Shown in pieces: positions 1 through 7,172 of a stretch of 64,000 bases of DNA. Positions within the stretch are counted from its first letter, which is position 1. The number at the start of each line of letters is the position of its first letter. Both the position numbers and the translations under genes were made by a program. Origin of the DNA: Methylophaga sp002354555. Lineage in GTDB: Bacteria > Pseudomonadota > Gammaproteobacteria > Nitrosococcales > Methylophagaceae. Location of the stretch: NCBI GenBank assembly GCA_965215665.1, contig OZ244110.1:1426001-1490000 (forward strand), in the 5' to 3' direction. The notes beneath the pieces were generated by a model. It did not search any database. It had not been told where the DNA came from and worked only from the letters and a program-made list of their open reading frames with translations.

Positions 1-1
1 A

Positions 2-256
2 ACCGTCGGTGAAATCAGTTTTAAAGACGGTGCAGTCGAGCAGGATAATTTTGATAGTTATCAAGTGACTCGAATGAATGAATCACCTCGCGAAATCCAT
101 GTGCATTTACTACCTGCAGATGATTTTAATACGCCATTAGGTGGCGTGGGCGAACCTGGTCTACCACCGATTGCACCGGCAATATGCAATGCTATTTTCG
201 CTGCGACCGGTAAGCGGATCCGCAATTTACCCATTCGCTATCAACTGGAAAGCTGA
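2..256 (+). CDS. Molybdopterin-binding (xanthine oxidase family) large subunit, C-terminal fragment
   Basis: Only the last 84 codons are present; the reading frame is open from base 2 and runs off the left edge. The segment contains GVGEPGLPPIAPAICNAI, which matches the C-terminal GxGEP motif of xanthine dehydrogenase, isoquinoline 1-oxidoreductase and aldehyde oxidase large subunits. In that family the glutamate of this motif is the catalytic base next to the molybdenum. The following XdhC-like and MocA-like genes are standard partners that mature and insert the Mo cofactor, so this is the end of a molybdo-hydroxylase operon. The GEPG form is closer to the IorB / aldehyde-oxidoreductase side than to classical XDH (GEPP), but the substrate cannot be told from this fragment. 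Confidence 0.85.
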   Translation, partial: TVGEISFKDGAVEQDNFDSYQVTRMNESPREIHVHLLPADDFNTPLGGVGEPGLPPIAPAICNAIFAATGKRIRNLPIRYQLES

Positions 257-258
257 TT

Positions 259-1248
259 ATGGACAGTGTCGATCTTTCAGTCTTTAAAACACTGCAGAAA
301 TGGTTGGAAGCCGATTTGGCGGTATGGTTGGTGACGGTGGTGAAAACCTTCGGATCCAGCCCACGTCAACCGGGAGCCATGCTGGTATTACGCAGTGATG
401 GTGTGTTGGTCGGATCGGTTTCTGGAGGCTGTATTGAAGATGATCTGGCCAGTAAAGCTGTGTCCGGTGAACTGCCAGCAGAGCAGGCCAAATTGATGGT
501 GTATGGCGTAACCCGGGATGAAGCCCAACGCTTTAACTTGCCTTGTGGCGGAACATTGGAGCTAGTAGTTGAGCCTGTTAAAAATAGCGTCTGGGTAGCT
601 GAAATTCTCAATGCAATAAATGGTCATCGATTAATAAAACGTGAATTAAACCTTTCTTCACTTCAGTCGCATTGCAGCGATGCCAAAGTAACTGATACTG
701 CAGTGAAAATCACAGATCAGCACCTATCTGTAGTCTATGGACCAAGATGGCGGTTATTGATTATCGGTGCAGGCCAGACATCGGCTTATCTGGCGGATAT
801 GGCCCAGTCGCTGGATTATCAGGTGTCAATTTGTGAACCGCGTGATGCAATGCGGGAAAGTTGGGACGTGGATGGAGTAGAGCTGCTCAACCTTATGCCG
901 GATGATGCAGTGCTGGCCATGCAACCGGATGCACATACCGCCATTGTGGCACTAACACATGATCCCAAACTGGATGATATGGCGTTATTGGAAGCGCTCA
1001 AGTCAGCTGCTTTTTATGTCGGTGCTCTGGGTAGCAAAAAAAATAATGCCAATCGCCGTCAACGTTTGGCGATGTTTGATTTGTCGGCTTTGGAAATTGA
1101 GCGATTGCATGGACCGGTAGGTTTATCCATTGGTAGCCGAACGCCGCCTGAAATTGCTATCGCCATATTGGCTGAGTTAATTCAGTTAAGGCGATCAACA
1201 TTGACCAGAAAAGCCAGTCAGGCTGCAGAAGTTCAATCCGTCATTTAG
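259..1248 (+). CDS. xdhC: XdhC/CoxI family Mo-cofactor maturation protein
   Basis: 329 residues. XdhC-family proteins bind molybdenum cofactor, assist its sulfuration and hand it to xanthine-oxidase-family enzymes. The N-terminal XdhC/CoxI domain (about residues 10-80) shows GSSPRQPGAML and GSVSGGCIEDDL. The C-terminal Rossmann domain (about residues 165-310) starts with LLIIGAGQTSAYLA and ends with the family signature GSKKNNANRR and HGPVGLSIGSRTPPEIA. The start lies 2 bases after the stop of the large-subunit fragment, so the genes are co-transcribed and probably translationally coupled. Cytoplasmic accessory protein, not itself an oxidoreductase. Confidence 0.92.
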   Translation: MDSVDLSVFKTLQKWLEADLAVWLVTVVKTFGSSPRQPGAMLVLRSDGVLVGSVSGGCIEDDLASKAVSGELPAEQAKLMVYGVTRDEAQRFNLPCGGTLELVVEPVKNSVWVAEILNAINGHRLIKRELNLSSLQSHCSDAKVTDTAVKITDQHLSVVYGPRWRLLIIGAGQTSAYLADMAQSLDYQVSICEPRDAMRESWDVDGVELLNLMPDDAVLAMQPDAHTAIVALTHDPKLDDMALLEALKSAAFYVGALGSKKNNANRRQRLAMFDLSALEIERLHGPVGLSIGSRTPPEIAIAILAELIQLRRSTLTRKASQAAEVQSVI

Positions 1249-1252
1249 TTAA

Positions 1253-1879
1253 ATGAACCAACAAACCTCTCCCACTGGGATCATTCTGGCCGCAGGACAA
1301 TCATCACGTTTTGGTGCTGACAAACTGTTACATGAGCTAACGATAGCGAATAAAAGGCAACTATTGATTCAACATACACTGCAATTGTGGTGTTCTGTTT
1401 TTGACGAATTATGTATTGTCATCCGGCCGCATAACCCATTGTTAAAAGACGCGATTATTAGCTGGTCGGATCAACGACATCAAAAACTTAATCTGATTGA
1501 AGCCGAGCAGGCAATGTATGGCATGGGCTTCAGCCTTAAAGCTGCTATAGACTCTACAGCGGAAGCTAACGGCTGGGTCATTGGTCTGGCCGATATGCCA
1601 TTAATTCCACAAGCCGTGTTACAGCAGTTATGTCTTAATCTAAAGCAGGGTGCCGACATTACGGCACCCTATTGTGACGATCAACGTGGTCACCCGGTTG
1701 GGTTTAATAGTGTTTATAAAGATGAGTTGTTGGCGTTAGAGGGGGATACAGGTGCCAAAAACCTGTTACAGCGAGAGGCGGATAAGATTCACAAAATTAA
1801 GACAAATGATAAAGGGGTTTTAACAGATGTTGATTCCATTGATGATGTGACTGTTATCGAGCGTTTAGGTAAGATTTAG
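1253..1879 (+). CDS. MocA-like molybdopterin nucleotidyltransferase
   Basis: 208 residues, NTP_transf_3 (GT-A fold) family. It begins with GIILAAGQSSRFGADK, the nucleotide-binding loop of MocA/MobA-type enzymes, and has the metal-binding aspartate in GLADMPLIP and the conserved RGHPVGF. Family members transfer CMP (MocA) or GMP (MobA) to molybdopterin; xanthine-oxidase-family enzymes use the cytidine form (MCD), so a MocA role fits the operon. It starts 4 bases after the xdhC-like stop. Its last 4 bases overlap the end of the convergent Crp/Fnr gene. The exact nucleotide specificity is inferred from context. Confidence 0.85.
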   Translation: MNQQTSPTGIILAAGQSSRFGADKLLHELTIANKRQLLIQHTLQLWCSVFDELCIVIRPHNPLLKDAIISWSDQRHQKLNLIEAEQAMYGMGFSLKAAIDSTAEANGWVIGLADMPLIPQAVLQQLCLNLKQGADITAPYCDDQRGHPVGFNSVYKDELLALEGDTGAKNLLQREADKIHKIKTNDKGVLTDVDSIDDVTVIERLGKI

Positions 1880-2607
1880 TCCTCTCTGGCCCAGTTGGAG
1901 TGACTTTCTAAATAATTACGATCAAACCCGGAAATATCAATAAGACCTTCCAGATCCAGAATATGAATATCGCCATTATTGGATTCAAGTAAACCCTCAT
2001 CACGTAGTACTTTAAAGGTACGACTTACATGGACCGAAGACAGACTTAATGTGTCTCCAATAATCGTTTGATTCATGGGTAATTCAAATTTATCAGCTTC
2101 GACATTGAGCCTTACTTTCATTTCCACAATAAAGTGGGCCAGCCGCTCAACGGCGCTGCGTCGGCCGATATTAATGACCCGCTCAATCAGCATGGATTGC
2201 TCCCGGGCAAGGATCAAAAAAAACAAATCGGTCAAACGCGGAGCTTGATCGAAGATTTCAGTCAGACGCTGGCGGGGAAAAGGGCAGGCTCTTACTTCTG
2301 TCAATGTACGGAATTCTGAAAGGTTTCGATCAAAACTGATTTCTCGCAGACCAAGAATCTGGCCTGGCAGGAAAATATCCAGTACCTGGCGTTGTCCATC
2401 AGCAAGTGTGCGCATGGCACAGGCCCAGCCTGACTGGAGGGTGAAAAAACGTTCGGCTTTACCGCCTTCTATGGCCATTGGCTGATCGGCCTCAAAATTT
2501 CGGGGATCTTTTTCCAATGCCTGCAATAAACTGATTTCATGTTGGTTGAGATCAGCGAATTTTTGAAACTGATGAACTATACAACTCTCAGTCAAAGGGG
2601 AGCTCAT
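1876..2607 (-). CDS. Crp/Fnr family transcriptional regulator
   Basis: 243 residues. A cyclic-nucleotide-binding-like beta-roll (about residues 20-130) is followed by a Crp-type winged helix (about 160-225) with recognition helix LSLSSVHVSRTFK. It has the motif LPGQILGLREI in the beta-roll. The N-terminal cysteine cluster that ligates 4Fe-4S in true FNR is missing: there is one early Cys at about residue 9, one near 61 and one near 108. It is therefore not an oxygen-sensing FNR, and the ligand is unknown. Tail-to-tail with the MocA-like gene, so it is not part of that operon; its promoter lies in the gap up to about 2700. Confidence 0.88.
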   Translation of the reverse strand: MSSPLTESCIVHQFQKFADLNQHEISLLQALEKDPRNFEADQPMAIEGGKAERFFTLQSGWACAMRTLADGQRQVLDIFLPGQILGLREISFDRNLSEFRTLTEVRACPFPRQRLTEIFDQAPRLTDLFFLILAREQSMLIERVINIGRRSAVERLAHFIVEMKVRLNVEADKFELPMNQTIIGDTLSLSSVHVSRTFKVLRDEGLLESNNGDIHILDLEGLIDISGFDRNYLESHSNWARED

Positions 2608-2698
2608 AAGCGTTCCTAATATCCACTAAGAAAATATGATGGGAATGAAATATACCCCGGAAATATGCGAAGTCAATCTAATAAATTATCGTTAATCC

Positions 2699-2731
2699 AA
2701 AAAAAAGACACTACCCGAAAAACGGGCAGTG
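2699..2731 (-). terminator. Rho-independent terminator, minus strand
   Basis: The arms at 2709-2717 (CACTACCCG) and 2723-2731 (CGGGCAGTG) pair with one A/C mismatch around a 5-base loop. On the minus strand the hairpin is followed after two bases by eight T (2699-2706). It most likely ends the minus-strand transcript of the DUF1328 gene, about 175 bases downstream of its stop. Confidence 0.65.
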
Positions 2732-2742
2732 CCAAAAGGTAA

Positions 2743-2788
2743 CCATTTAACTATTTGGTAGGCAAAGCCAACCAAATAAATTAAATGG
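2743..2788. other. Long near-perfect hairpin between DUF1328 gene and its terminator
   Basis: The arms pair over about 20 bp. The outer stem is CCATTTAA with TTAAATGG, and the inner stem is ATTTGGTAGGC with GCCAACCAAAT (one mismatch), closed by an AAA loop. It sits inside the presumed 3' untranslated region of the minus-strand DUF1328 transcript, just before the terminator hairpin at 2709-2731. No T tract follows it on either strand, so it is not itself a terminator. It could be an mRNA-stabilising structure, part of a small RNA released from the 3' end, or a palindromic repeat unit. Confidence 0.5.
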
Positions 2789-2905
2789 CTGGGGTGACTT
2801 TATCTCATTTCAATCCTGCGTTAATGATGAGCCTAGATTTATAATCTTGGCCTTGTTTGATTATTTTAATTAATTAATTTTAGAAACTTTTAATAATGAA
2901 TTGCG

Positions 2906-3070
2906 TTAAAGCGGAGGTCTGCGTCCGGTGATAAAAAATATTAATGCAAGTACTAAACCCACCACAAATAGAATCCAGGCAATACTGCTTGCAGTTCCTG
3001 CAACGCCACTGAAGCCTAAAACACCTGCAATAATTGCGATAATCAGAAATGTTAACGCCCAACTAATCAT
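2906..3070 (-). CDS. DUF1328 / YtjA-family small membrane protein
   Basis: 54-residue protein. The ATG is at 3070-3068, the TAA at 2908-2906, and there is an AAGGA ribosome site 7 bases upstream. It starts MISWALTFLIIAIIAGVLGF and has two hydrophobic helices separated by SGVAGTASSIAW, ending in a basic tail TGRRPPL. This matches the DUF1328 (YtjA) family of tiny inner-membrane proteins, which are common in proteobacteria and often stress-induced; the biochemical role is unknown. It lies head-to-head with a small stress/lipoprotein cluster starting at 3278, so both probably answer the same stress signals. Confidence 0.88.
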   Translation of the reverse strand: MISWALTFLIIAIIAGVLGFSGVAGTASSIAWILFVVGLVLALIFFITGRRPPL

Positions 3071-3277
3071 GGTATATCCTTGTTAAAGTTGAAAGGACTT
3101 ACACCATAGGATTTTTAAAAAAAAAGCTCCTTAACACAGGTTAAAGCGAAATTTAACTCAAAAAGTTAGCTTGAGAGTACACTTGAAAAAGTGAGTCAAA
3201 AAATGTTTCACTAATTCAAAATTAATAACCGATTTATACATTTTTTCCGATGTTTAATTTCTTCAAGTATGAGGTAA

Positions 3278-3469
3278 ATGATTATGTTCAAAAATACTGA
3301 TTCAAATCCATTTCGCTTTTTATCCAAAGTCTTATTAATGGCTTTTGTTTTATCGGGTGCCGGTTTTCTCACAGCATGTGAAGATCAAGGTCCAGCAGAA
3401 GAAGCAGGTGAAGCCATCGATGAAAGCGTAGAAGAAAGTGGTGACGCGATAGAAGAAGCAACCGATTAA
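3278..3469 (+). CDS. Small acidic lipoprotein
   Basis: 63 residues. A signal sequence with a hydrophobic core (FLSKVLLMAFVLSGAGF) ends at a lipobox LTAC, giving a mature lipidated peptide of only about 30 residues. The mature part is strongly acidic with repeated Glu/Asp-Ala pairs (EEAGEAIDESVEESGDAIEE), probably an amphipathic helix. GAGG lies upstream of the ATG at 3278; a second ATG at 3284 is also possible. It heads a run of small co-directional genes (DUF883, membrane protein). No function is known; an envelope stress role is only suggested by the neighbours. Confidence 0.75.
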   Translation: MIMFKNTDSNPFRFLSKVLLMAFVLSGAGFLTACEDQGPAEEAGEAIDESVEESGDAIEEATD

Positions 3470-3548
3470 TTTTGAAGTAATTGGTTTAACACTGGTGTCA
3501 AAGATTAAACAGTTTTAATCAGTAAACTTTATTCAAGGAGATAGTCAA

Positions 3549-3818
3549 ATGGCAACTCAAGCTAGCAATCAGGAACTTCAGGAACAACTGGATACTTTAC
3601 GTAAGGATTTTGCAGAAGTCACAAAGACATTAAGAGAGATGACCTCCGCTTATGCCAAAGATAGCCAGGATCGTGTTAAAGTCGCGGCAGGACAGGCTCA
3701 GGACCAGGTGAAAGAATCGTTTGGCAAAGTCCAAAGCGAAGTAGAAAGCCACCCTTACAGCAGTATGGCTGTCGCATTTGGTGTTGGTTTGGTTCTTGGT
3801 AAAATCCTGGATCGGTAA
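3549..3818 (+). CDS. DUF883 family protein (ElaB/YqjD-like)
   Basis: 89 residues. A long, charged, coiled-coil-like N-terminal region (about residues 1-65, heptad-rich with QEQLDTLRKDFAEVTKTL) is followed by the conserved C-terminal HPYSSMAVAFGVGLVLGKIL, a single membrane helix. In E. coli the relatives ElaB and YqjD are stationary-phase inner-membrane proteins that bind ribosomes; whether that holds here is inference. The ribosome site AAGGAGA is strong. The next gene, a membrane protein with a similar HPGKS...GLVVGY tail, is in the position YqjE holds behind YqjD. Confidence 0.88.
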   Translation: MATQASNQELQEQLDTLRKDFAEVTKTLREMTSAYAKDSQDRVKVAAGQAQDQVKESFGKVQSEVESHPYSSMAVAFGVGLVLGKILDR

Positions 3819-3861
3819 TTCCATCTCATTATAATATGGAAACAAGCCACAGGAGATATAT

Positions 3862-4296
3862 ATGGGCTGGCGATCAAGAGTACAAATTAATACCGTAGCA
3901 CTAGCAGTGGCAACTCTGTTAGGCATATTTGCGCTTGGCTTCGCTGGTTATGCCGTCTATCTTGCGTTATTGACTCATTACCCTCCAAATATTGCTGCCG
4001 TCATCACCGCTGGTGGTTATGCTCTTACTGCCATCCTGGTGATGTTGGTAGCAAAATTTGCAGTTTACCGCACAAAACAGGCATCCTCGGGCGTACAGAG
4101 GTCCAATAAACCGGATGTGGATGATTTGGAAAATGTTCTGCAAGCAGTTATTACACCTGCACTCAGCAAGATTGTACATCAGCATCCTGGCAAATCGGTT
4201 TTAGCGACTTTACTTGCCGGGTTGGTTGTCGGTTACAATGAAGACACGCGTAATACGGCGAAAGACGTGTTTAAGCGTTTCTTTGAAGAAAAATAA
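3862..4296 (+). CDS. Membrane protein, YqjE-like position, function unknown
   Basis: 144 residues. Two transmembrane helices lie in the first 70 residues (NTVALAVATLLGIFALGF and an AVITAGGYALTAILVMLV stretch). A polar middle follows, then a C-terminal segment HPGKSVLATLLAGLVVGYNE that resembles the end of the upstream DUF883 protein. RBS AGGAGA at about 3851. By layout (DUF883 gene followed by a two-helix protein) it corresponds to E. coli yqjE, which belongs to a holin-like superfamily, but I cannot confirm homology by eye. Likely inner membrane and co-expressed with the DUF883 gene. Confidence 0.65.
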   Translation: MGWRSRVQINTVALAVATLLGIFALGFAGYAVYLALLTHYPPNIAAVITAGGYALTAILVMLVAKFAVYRTKQASSGVQRSNKPDVDDLENVLQAVITPALSKIVHQHPGKSVLATLLAGLVVGYNEDTRNTAKDVFKRFFEEK

Positions 4297-4371
4297 TGCT
4301 TTTCTGACCGCTAATTGGCTGGTCATCAAAAGTTATTAACATTCAGTTCATTGACGTCAGGCAGGTGTGCT

Positions 4372-4728
4372 GTGGGAAAAAAACTGAATCGTACTGCTGG
4401 TAAAGTGCGGATTGAAGCCTTGCAAAACCAGCGTAAGGAACGGATCAGCAAAGCGGGTCTGTTACTGGAAAGATGGGGACAGCAGGATAGAATGCCGGTA
4501 ACCGGTGAGCTGGAGCTAAGTGAAGTAGATCCTGAATTTATAGAGGATCAAATGACAGCAGAAGTGCTTAGTTCATTAACGGCTGAAAAAATGCGTATTG
4601 TCCGTCAACATTGGTCTGAAGGTCACTCAGCTGCTGAGATTGCTGAGATGGAAGATCAGCCACGAAATGAAATACGGCAGGTATTGGGGTTTGTTGTTGA
4701 ACAAATTGCTGATAAAGTTTTGAAATAA
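4372..4728 (+). CDS. Hypothetical protein
   Basis: 118 residues from a GTG start (VGKKLNRTAGKVRIEALQNQ), chosen because AGGCAGGTG lies at a fitting distance upstream. A TTG at 4315 would add 19 residues with no ribosome site. The N-terminus is very basic, and the middle is acidic (ELELSEVDPEF). The C-terminal third (residues about 70-115) looks like a small helix-turn-helix, with HWSEGHSAAEIAEMEDQP resembling a sigma-70 region 4-like turn. There is no signal peptide or membrane segment. I do not recognise the family; a DNA-binding role is only suggested by that helix pattern. Confidence 0.6.
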   Translation: MGKKLNRTAGKVRIEALQNQRKERISKAGLLLERWGQQDRMPVTGELELSEVDPEFIEDQMTAEVLSSLTAEKMRIVRQHWSEGHSAAEIAEMEDQPRNEIRQVLGFVVEQIADKVLK

Positions 4729-4770
4729 GCTGCCGATATAACATTTAGAATAAGTTTTAGGGAGGCATAG

Positions 4771-4962
4771 ATGGATACAACGAATGTTGCTGCAATGGCA
4801 AGTCAGTTGTCCGTTCAGCAGTCAGCCCAGCAACAAATGGTTGCGACGCTTAAACTTAGCAATGATCAGATTGAGGCCCAAGGCCAGGCAGTATTGAAAT
4901 TACTGGATGCTGTTCCGGTGCCTCAGGGAAATTTAGGCAACATCATTAACGTAAAAGTGTGA
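4771..4962 (+). CDS. YjfB-like small protein
   Basis: 63 residues, no signal peptide. The layout is typical of the YjfB family (sometimes labelled putative motility protein): an Ala/Gln-rich helix (VAAMASQLSVQQSAQQQM), then a short second helix (QAVLKLLDAV) and a Gly/Asn tail (GNLGNIINVKV). The RBS GGGAGG is strong. A Rho-independent terminator follows, so it ends this group of small genes. Function unknown. Confidence 0.7.
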   Translation: MDTTNVAAMASQLSVQQSAQQQMVATLKLSNDQIEAQGQAVLKLLDAVPVPQGNLGNIINVKV

Positions 4963-4997
4963 CAAGAATTTAACGTTTCATAGTACAAGTTTTATTG

Positions 4998-5031
4998 AAA
5001 CCACCCCAGACATTGTCTCGGGTGGTTTTTT
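4998..5031 (+). terminator. Rho-independent terminator after the YjfB-like gene
   Basis: The stem AAACCACCC / GGGTGGTTT closes a loop of about 13 bases and runs into a T tract at 5026-5031. It lies 35 bases past the YjfB-like stop and before the symporter gene. Confidence 0.85.
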
Positions 5032-5086
5032 AATGCCTGAAAAACACGTAAGCTTCTACCAGACTTCATTTCTTGGATAAGTGGAT

Positions 5087-6475
5087 ATGGAAACCCTTGT
5101 TGTAATTATTTACCTGTTTTTTGTGCTGCTTATAGGCTTGTGGGCCGGACGTGGCATAAAAACCATGCAGGATTATGCTCTGGCAGGGAAATCTTTTGGC
5201 ATGCTGGTGATATTTGCCACTTTATCGGCATCGTTTATCGGTGGTGGATTTTCCATGGGAAATGCCGAAAAGGTATTTCTGGTTGGCATCAGTAATATTG
5301 TTGCGTTATGGGGCTTTAGCATAAAAGAAATTCTGGTCGCCCGCTATATTGCACCGCAAATGATGCGTTATCCAAATGCCATTTCAGTAGGCGATATTAT
5401 GGATGAACATTACGGTAAAGGGGCCCGGCTATTCAGTGGTGTATTTTCGCTCGCCCTGTGTGCGGGGATCCTCGGCGCCCAAATTGGTGCTATGGGTTAT
5501 GTGTTTAACCTGTTTCTCGATGTTGATCGGGTGTGGGGCGTATTGATTGGTTGCGGCATTGTTATCGCATATGCAACGGTTGGTGGAATGCGTTCCGTGG
5601 TCTGGACCGATATTATTCAGTTTATCGTGCTGGCCTTCGGCATCCCGATGACATTGTATTTTGGTTTACAGCATGTTGGCGGCTGGCAGGCCATGCAAAA
5701 CAATTTACCTGCAACGCACTTTACCTTACCCACAGAACCATTGGCAGTTATTGCATTATTATCGTTATTTATGACATTCATGCTGGGTGAAACGTTGGTA
5801 CCACCCTATTTGCAACGGTTGTTAATTGGTAAAAGCAGTAAAGATGTTATTCGTGGGTCATTATTAAGCGGATTGTTTTCGATTCCGTTTTTTGCCATTA
5901 CCGGTTTGATTGGTTTAGTGGCATTAGCCATGCAGCCGTCACTAGATGCTAATTTAGCGATGCCTTATGTTATTCAACAGGCTGTGCCGCCAATCCTGCA
6001 AGGTATTGTGGCAGCAGCCATTGTTTCTATCATTATGTCTTCAGCAGACTCGTTTTTAAATTCGGCATCAATTGCCTTCAGTAATGATATTGTCAGGCCA
6101 TTACGAAAAACACCATTAACCGCCAAAGCAGAATTAATGCTCGCTCGTGTGGTCACATTGTTAGTGGGCATTGCATCAATGGTTTTTGCTTTATCGATTG
6201 ATAGCGTAATCGATATTCTGATTTATGCGTATAACTTTTGGGCCCCAACCGTGTTAGTGCCTTTGACGATGGCAATTCTGGGCTGTTATGTGAGTCGTAA
6301 ACGTTTTATTGCCGGAGCGGTGGCTGGAATCGGCTCTGCCATTGTCTGGAATGTGGTTTTACAGCAGCCATGGCAGATTGATGCTTTGGTGGTTGGTTTT
6401 TTTGCCAACTTAATTGCCTTTACTTGCGTTGATAGACCTGCTGCAAAAGCCGCCAAACTGGCAGATGCTCAATAG
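5087..6475 (+). CDS. Sodium:solute symporter family (SSS) transporter
   Basis: About 462 residues with roughly 12-13 hydrophobic helices. It opens METLVVIIYLFFVLLIGLWA and has the SSS-family features DYALAGKSFG after helix 1, SASFIGGGFSMGNAEK, and the sodium-site helix 8 region IIMSSADSFLNSASIAFSND. These proteins import small organic solutes (proline, pantothenate, acetate or other carboxylates) with Na+. I cannot assign the substrate. The ATG at 5087 fits the ribosome site GGATAA better than the in-frame GTG at 5081. It is monocistronic or followed by the small lipoprotein gene 25 bases on. Confidence 0.87.
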   Translation: METLVVIIYLFFVLLIGLWAGRGIKTMQDYALAGKSFGMLVIFATLSASFIGGGFSMGNAEKVFLVGISNIVALWGFSIKEILVARYIAPQMMRYPNAISVGDIMDEHYGKGARLFSGVFSLALCAGILGAQIGAMGYVFNLFLDVDRVWGVLIGCGIVIAYATVGGMRSVVWTDIIQFIVLAFGIPMTLYFGLQHVGGWQAMQNNLPATHFTLPTEPLAVIALLSLFMTFMLGETLVPPYLQRLLIGKSSKDVIRGSLLSGLFSIPFFAITGLIGLVALAMQPSLDANLAMPYVIQQAVPPILQGIVAAAIVSIIMSSADSFLNSASIAFSNDIVRPLRKTPLTAKAELMLARVVTLLVGIASMVFALSIDSVIDILIYAYNFWAPTVLVPLTMAILGCYVSRKRFIAGAVAGIGSAIVWNVVLQQPWQIDALVVGFFANLIAFTCVDRPAAKAAKLADAQ

Positions 6476-6500
6476 CCAGACATTGCTGAGGAATTACAAG

Positions 6501-6761
6501 ATGAAATTATCGATAACCTGTCTTCAACGACTACTGATATTGCCGATACTGGCTGCTATGAGCAGTTGTGCTGCTTATGGTGTCGTCAACAGCGATCGTT
6601 ATTCGGGATCATCCAGCGCAGTACCTGCTGAATATATTCCGTCACCGGGTTTTTGCCGTATCTGGTATAAAAACCGTACTCCAGAACAGCAACCGGCCCA
6701 GGGTGACTGTGAAACGTTAAAACAGGATATTCCTGAAAATGCCGTGTTGTTAAAAGGCTGA
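6501..6761 (+). CDS. Small lipoprotein
   Basis: 86 residues beginning MKLSITCLQRLLILPILAAM. A signal peptide is followed by a lipobox-like SSC at about residue 23 and a polar mature part with the motif SPGFCRIWYKNRTPEQQPAQ, two further cysteines (C in GFCRIW and GDCETL) and no membrane helix. The GFCRIWxxxRxPxxQPxxxxC pattern is a recurring signature of small proteobacterial lipoproteins of unknown function. RBS GAGGAAT lies 7 bases upstream. Confidence 0.75.
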   Translation: MKLSITCLQRLLILPILAAMSSCAAYGVVNSDRYSGSSSAVPAEYIPSPGFCRIWYKNRTPEQQPAQGDCETLKQDIPENAVLLKG

Positions 6762-6793
6762 CTTTAACTATGCAATCACGCTAGAATTGATTA

Positions 6794-7114
6794 ATGACTC
6801 ACCGCTTACGCATACTGACGGCTATATTTGTAATCATCAATTTATTGATGGTCAGTGGCGTTAGTGCATCTGTGGCTCATCTCCCCGACGATCATTATTC
6901 AGCCCATTTGAGTATTGCGCATAGCCATGCTGATCATCACTATCAGCATGAGGATATTGATCATGATCATCAGCTGCATTTGCACCTGGTTGCGGATTTA
7001 GTCAGTTATTCACTATTTTTTCAGGCTCGGACGGCTGATGCCGTTGCTAACACCAGCAGCAGTCAGCTGGTGACTTTGTATTATTCCCCTCTTTTACCGC
7101 CCCCCAACGCTTAA
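6794..7114 (+). CDS. His-rich exported protein preceding the Czc operon
   Basis: 106 residues with an N-terminal signal peptide (LTAIFVIINLLMVSGVSAS). The mature region is very rich in histidine, with clusters such as HSHADHHYQHEDIDHDHQLH, and ends in a hydrophobic LYYSPLLPPPNA tail. Such short His-rich proteins are often encoded just before czcC-type genes and probably bind Zn/Co/Cd in the periplasm. The exact role is inferred from composition and position. No good Shine-Dalgarno is seen. It lies 58 bases before the TolC-like gene. Confidence 0.7.
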   Translation: MTHRLRILTAIFVIINLLMVSGVSASVAHLPDDHYSAHLSIAHSHADHHYQHEDIDHDHQLHLHLVADLVSYSLFFQARTADAVANTSSSQLVTLYYSPLLPPPNA

Positions 7115-7172
7115 CTTCATAACGTTTTAAACAATTTAATGTTTAGCTGCCGGCTTTTCAGCAGGTGGTGTT

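Noticed and set aside
2699..2788. c-di-GMP-I (GEMM) riboswitch suspected from GGCAAAGCC and tandem hairpins
   Set aside because: The receptor-loop pattern and A-rich linkers of GEMM are absent, and the structure reads better as a plain hairpin followed by a minus-strand terminator.
2880..3062. 60-codon frame opposite to the DUF1328 gene position
   Set aside because: It is in the wrong frame of the same strand; the real gene (2906-3070) encodes two clean membrane helices and has a ribosome site.
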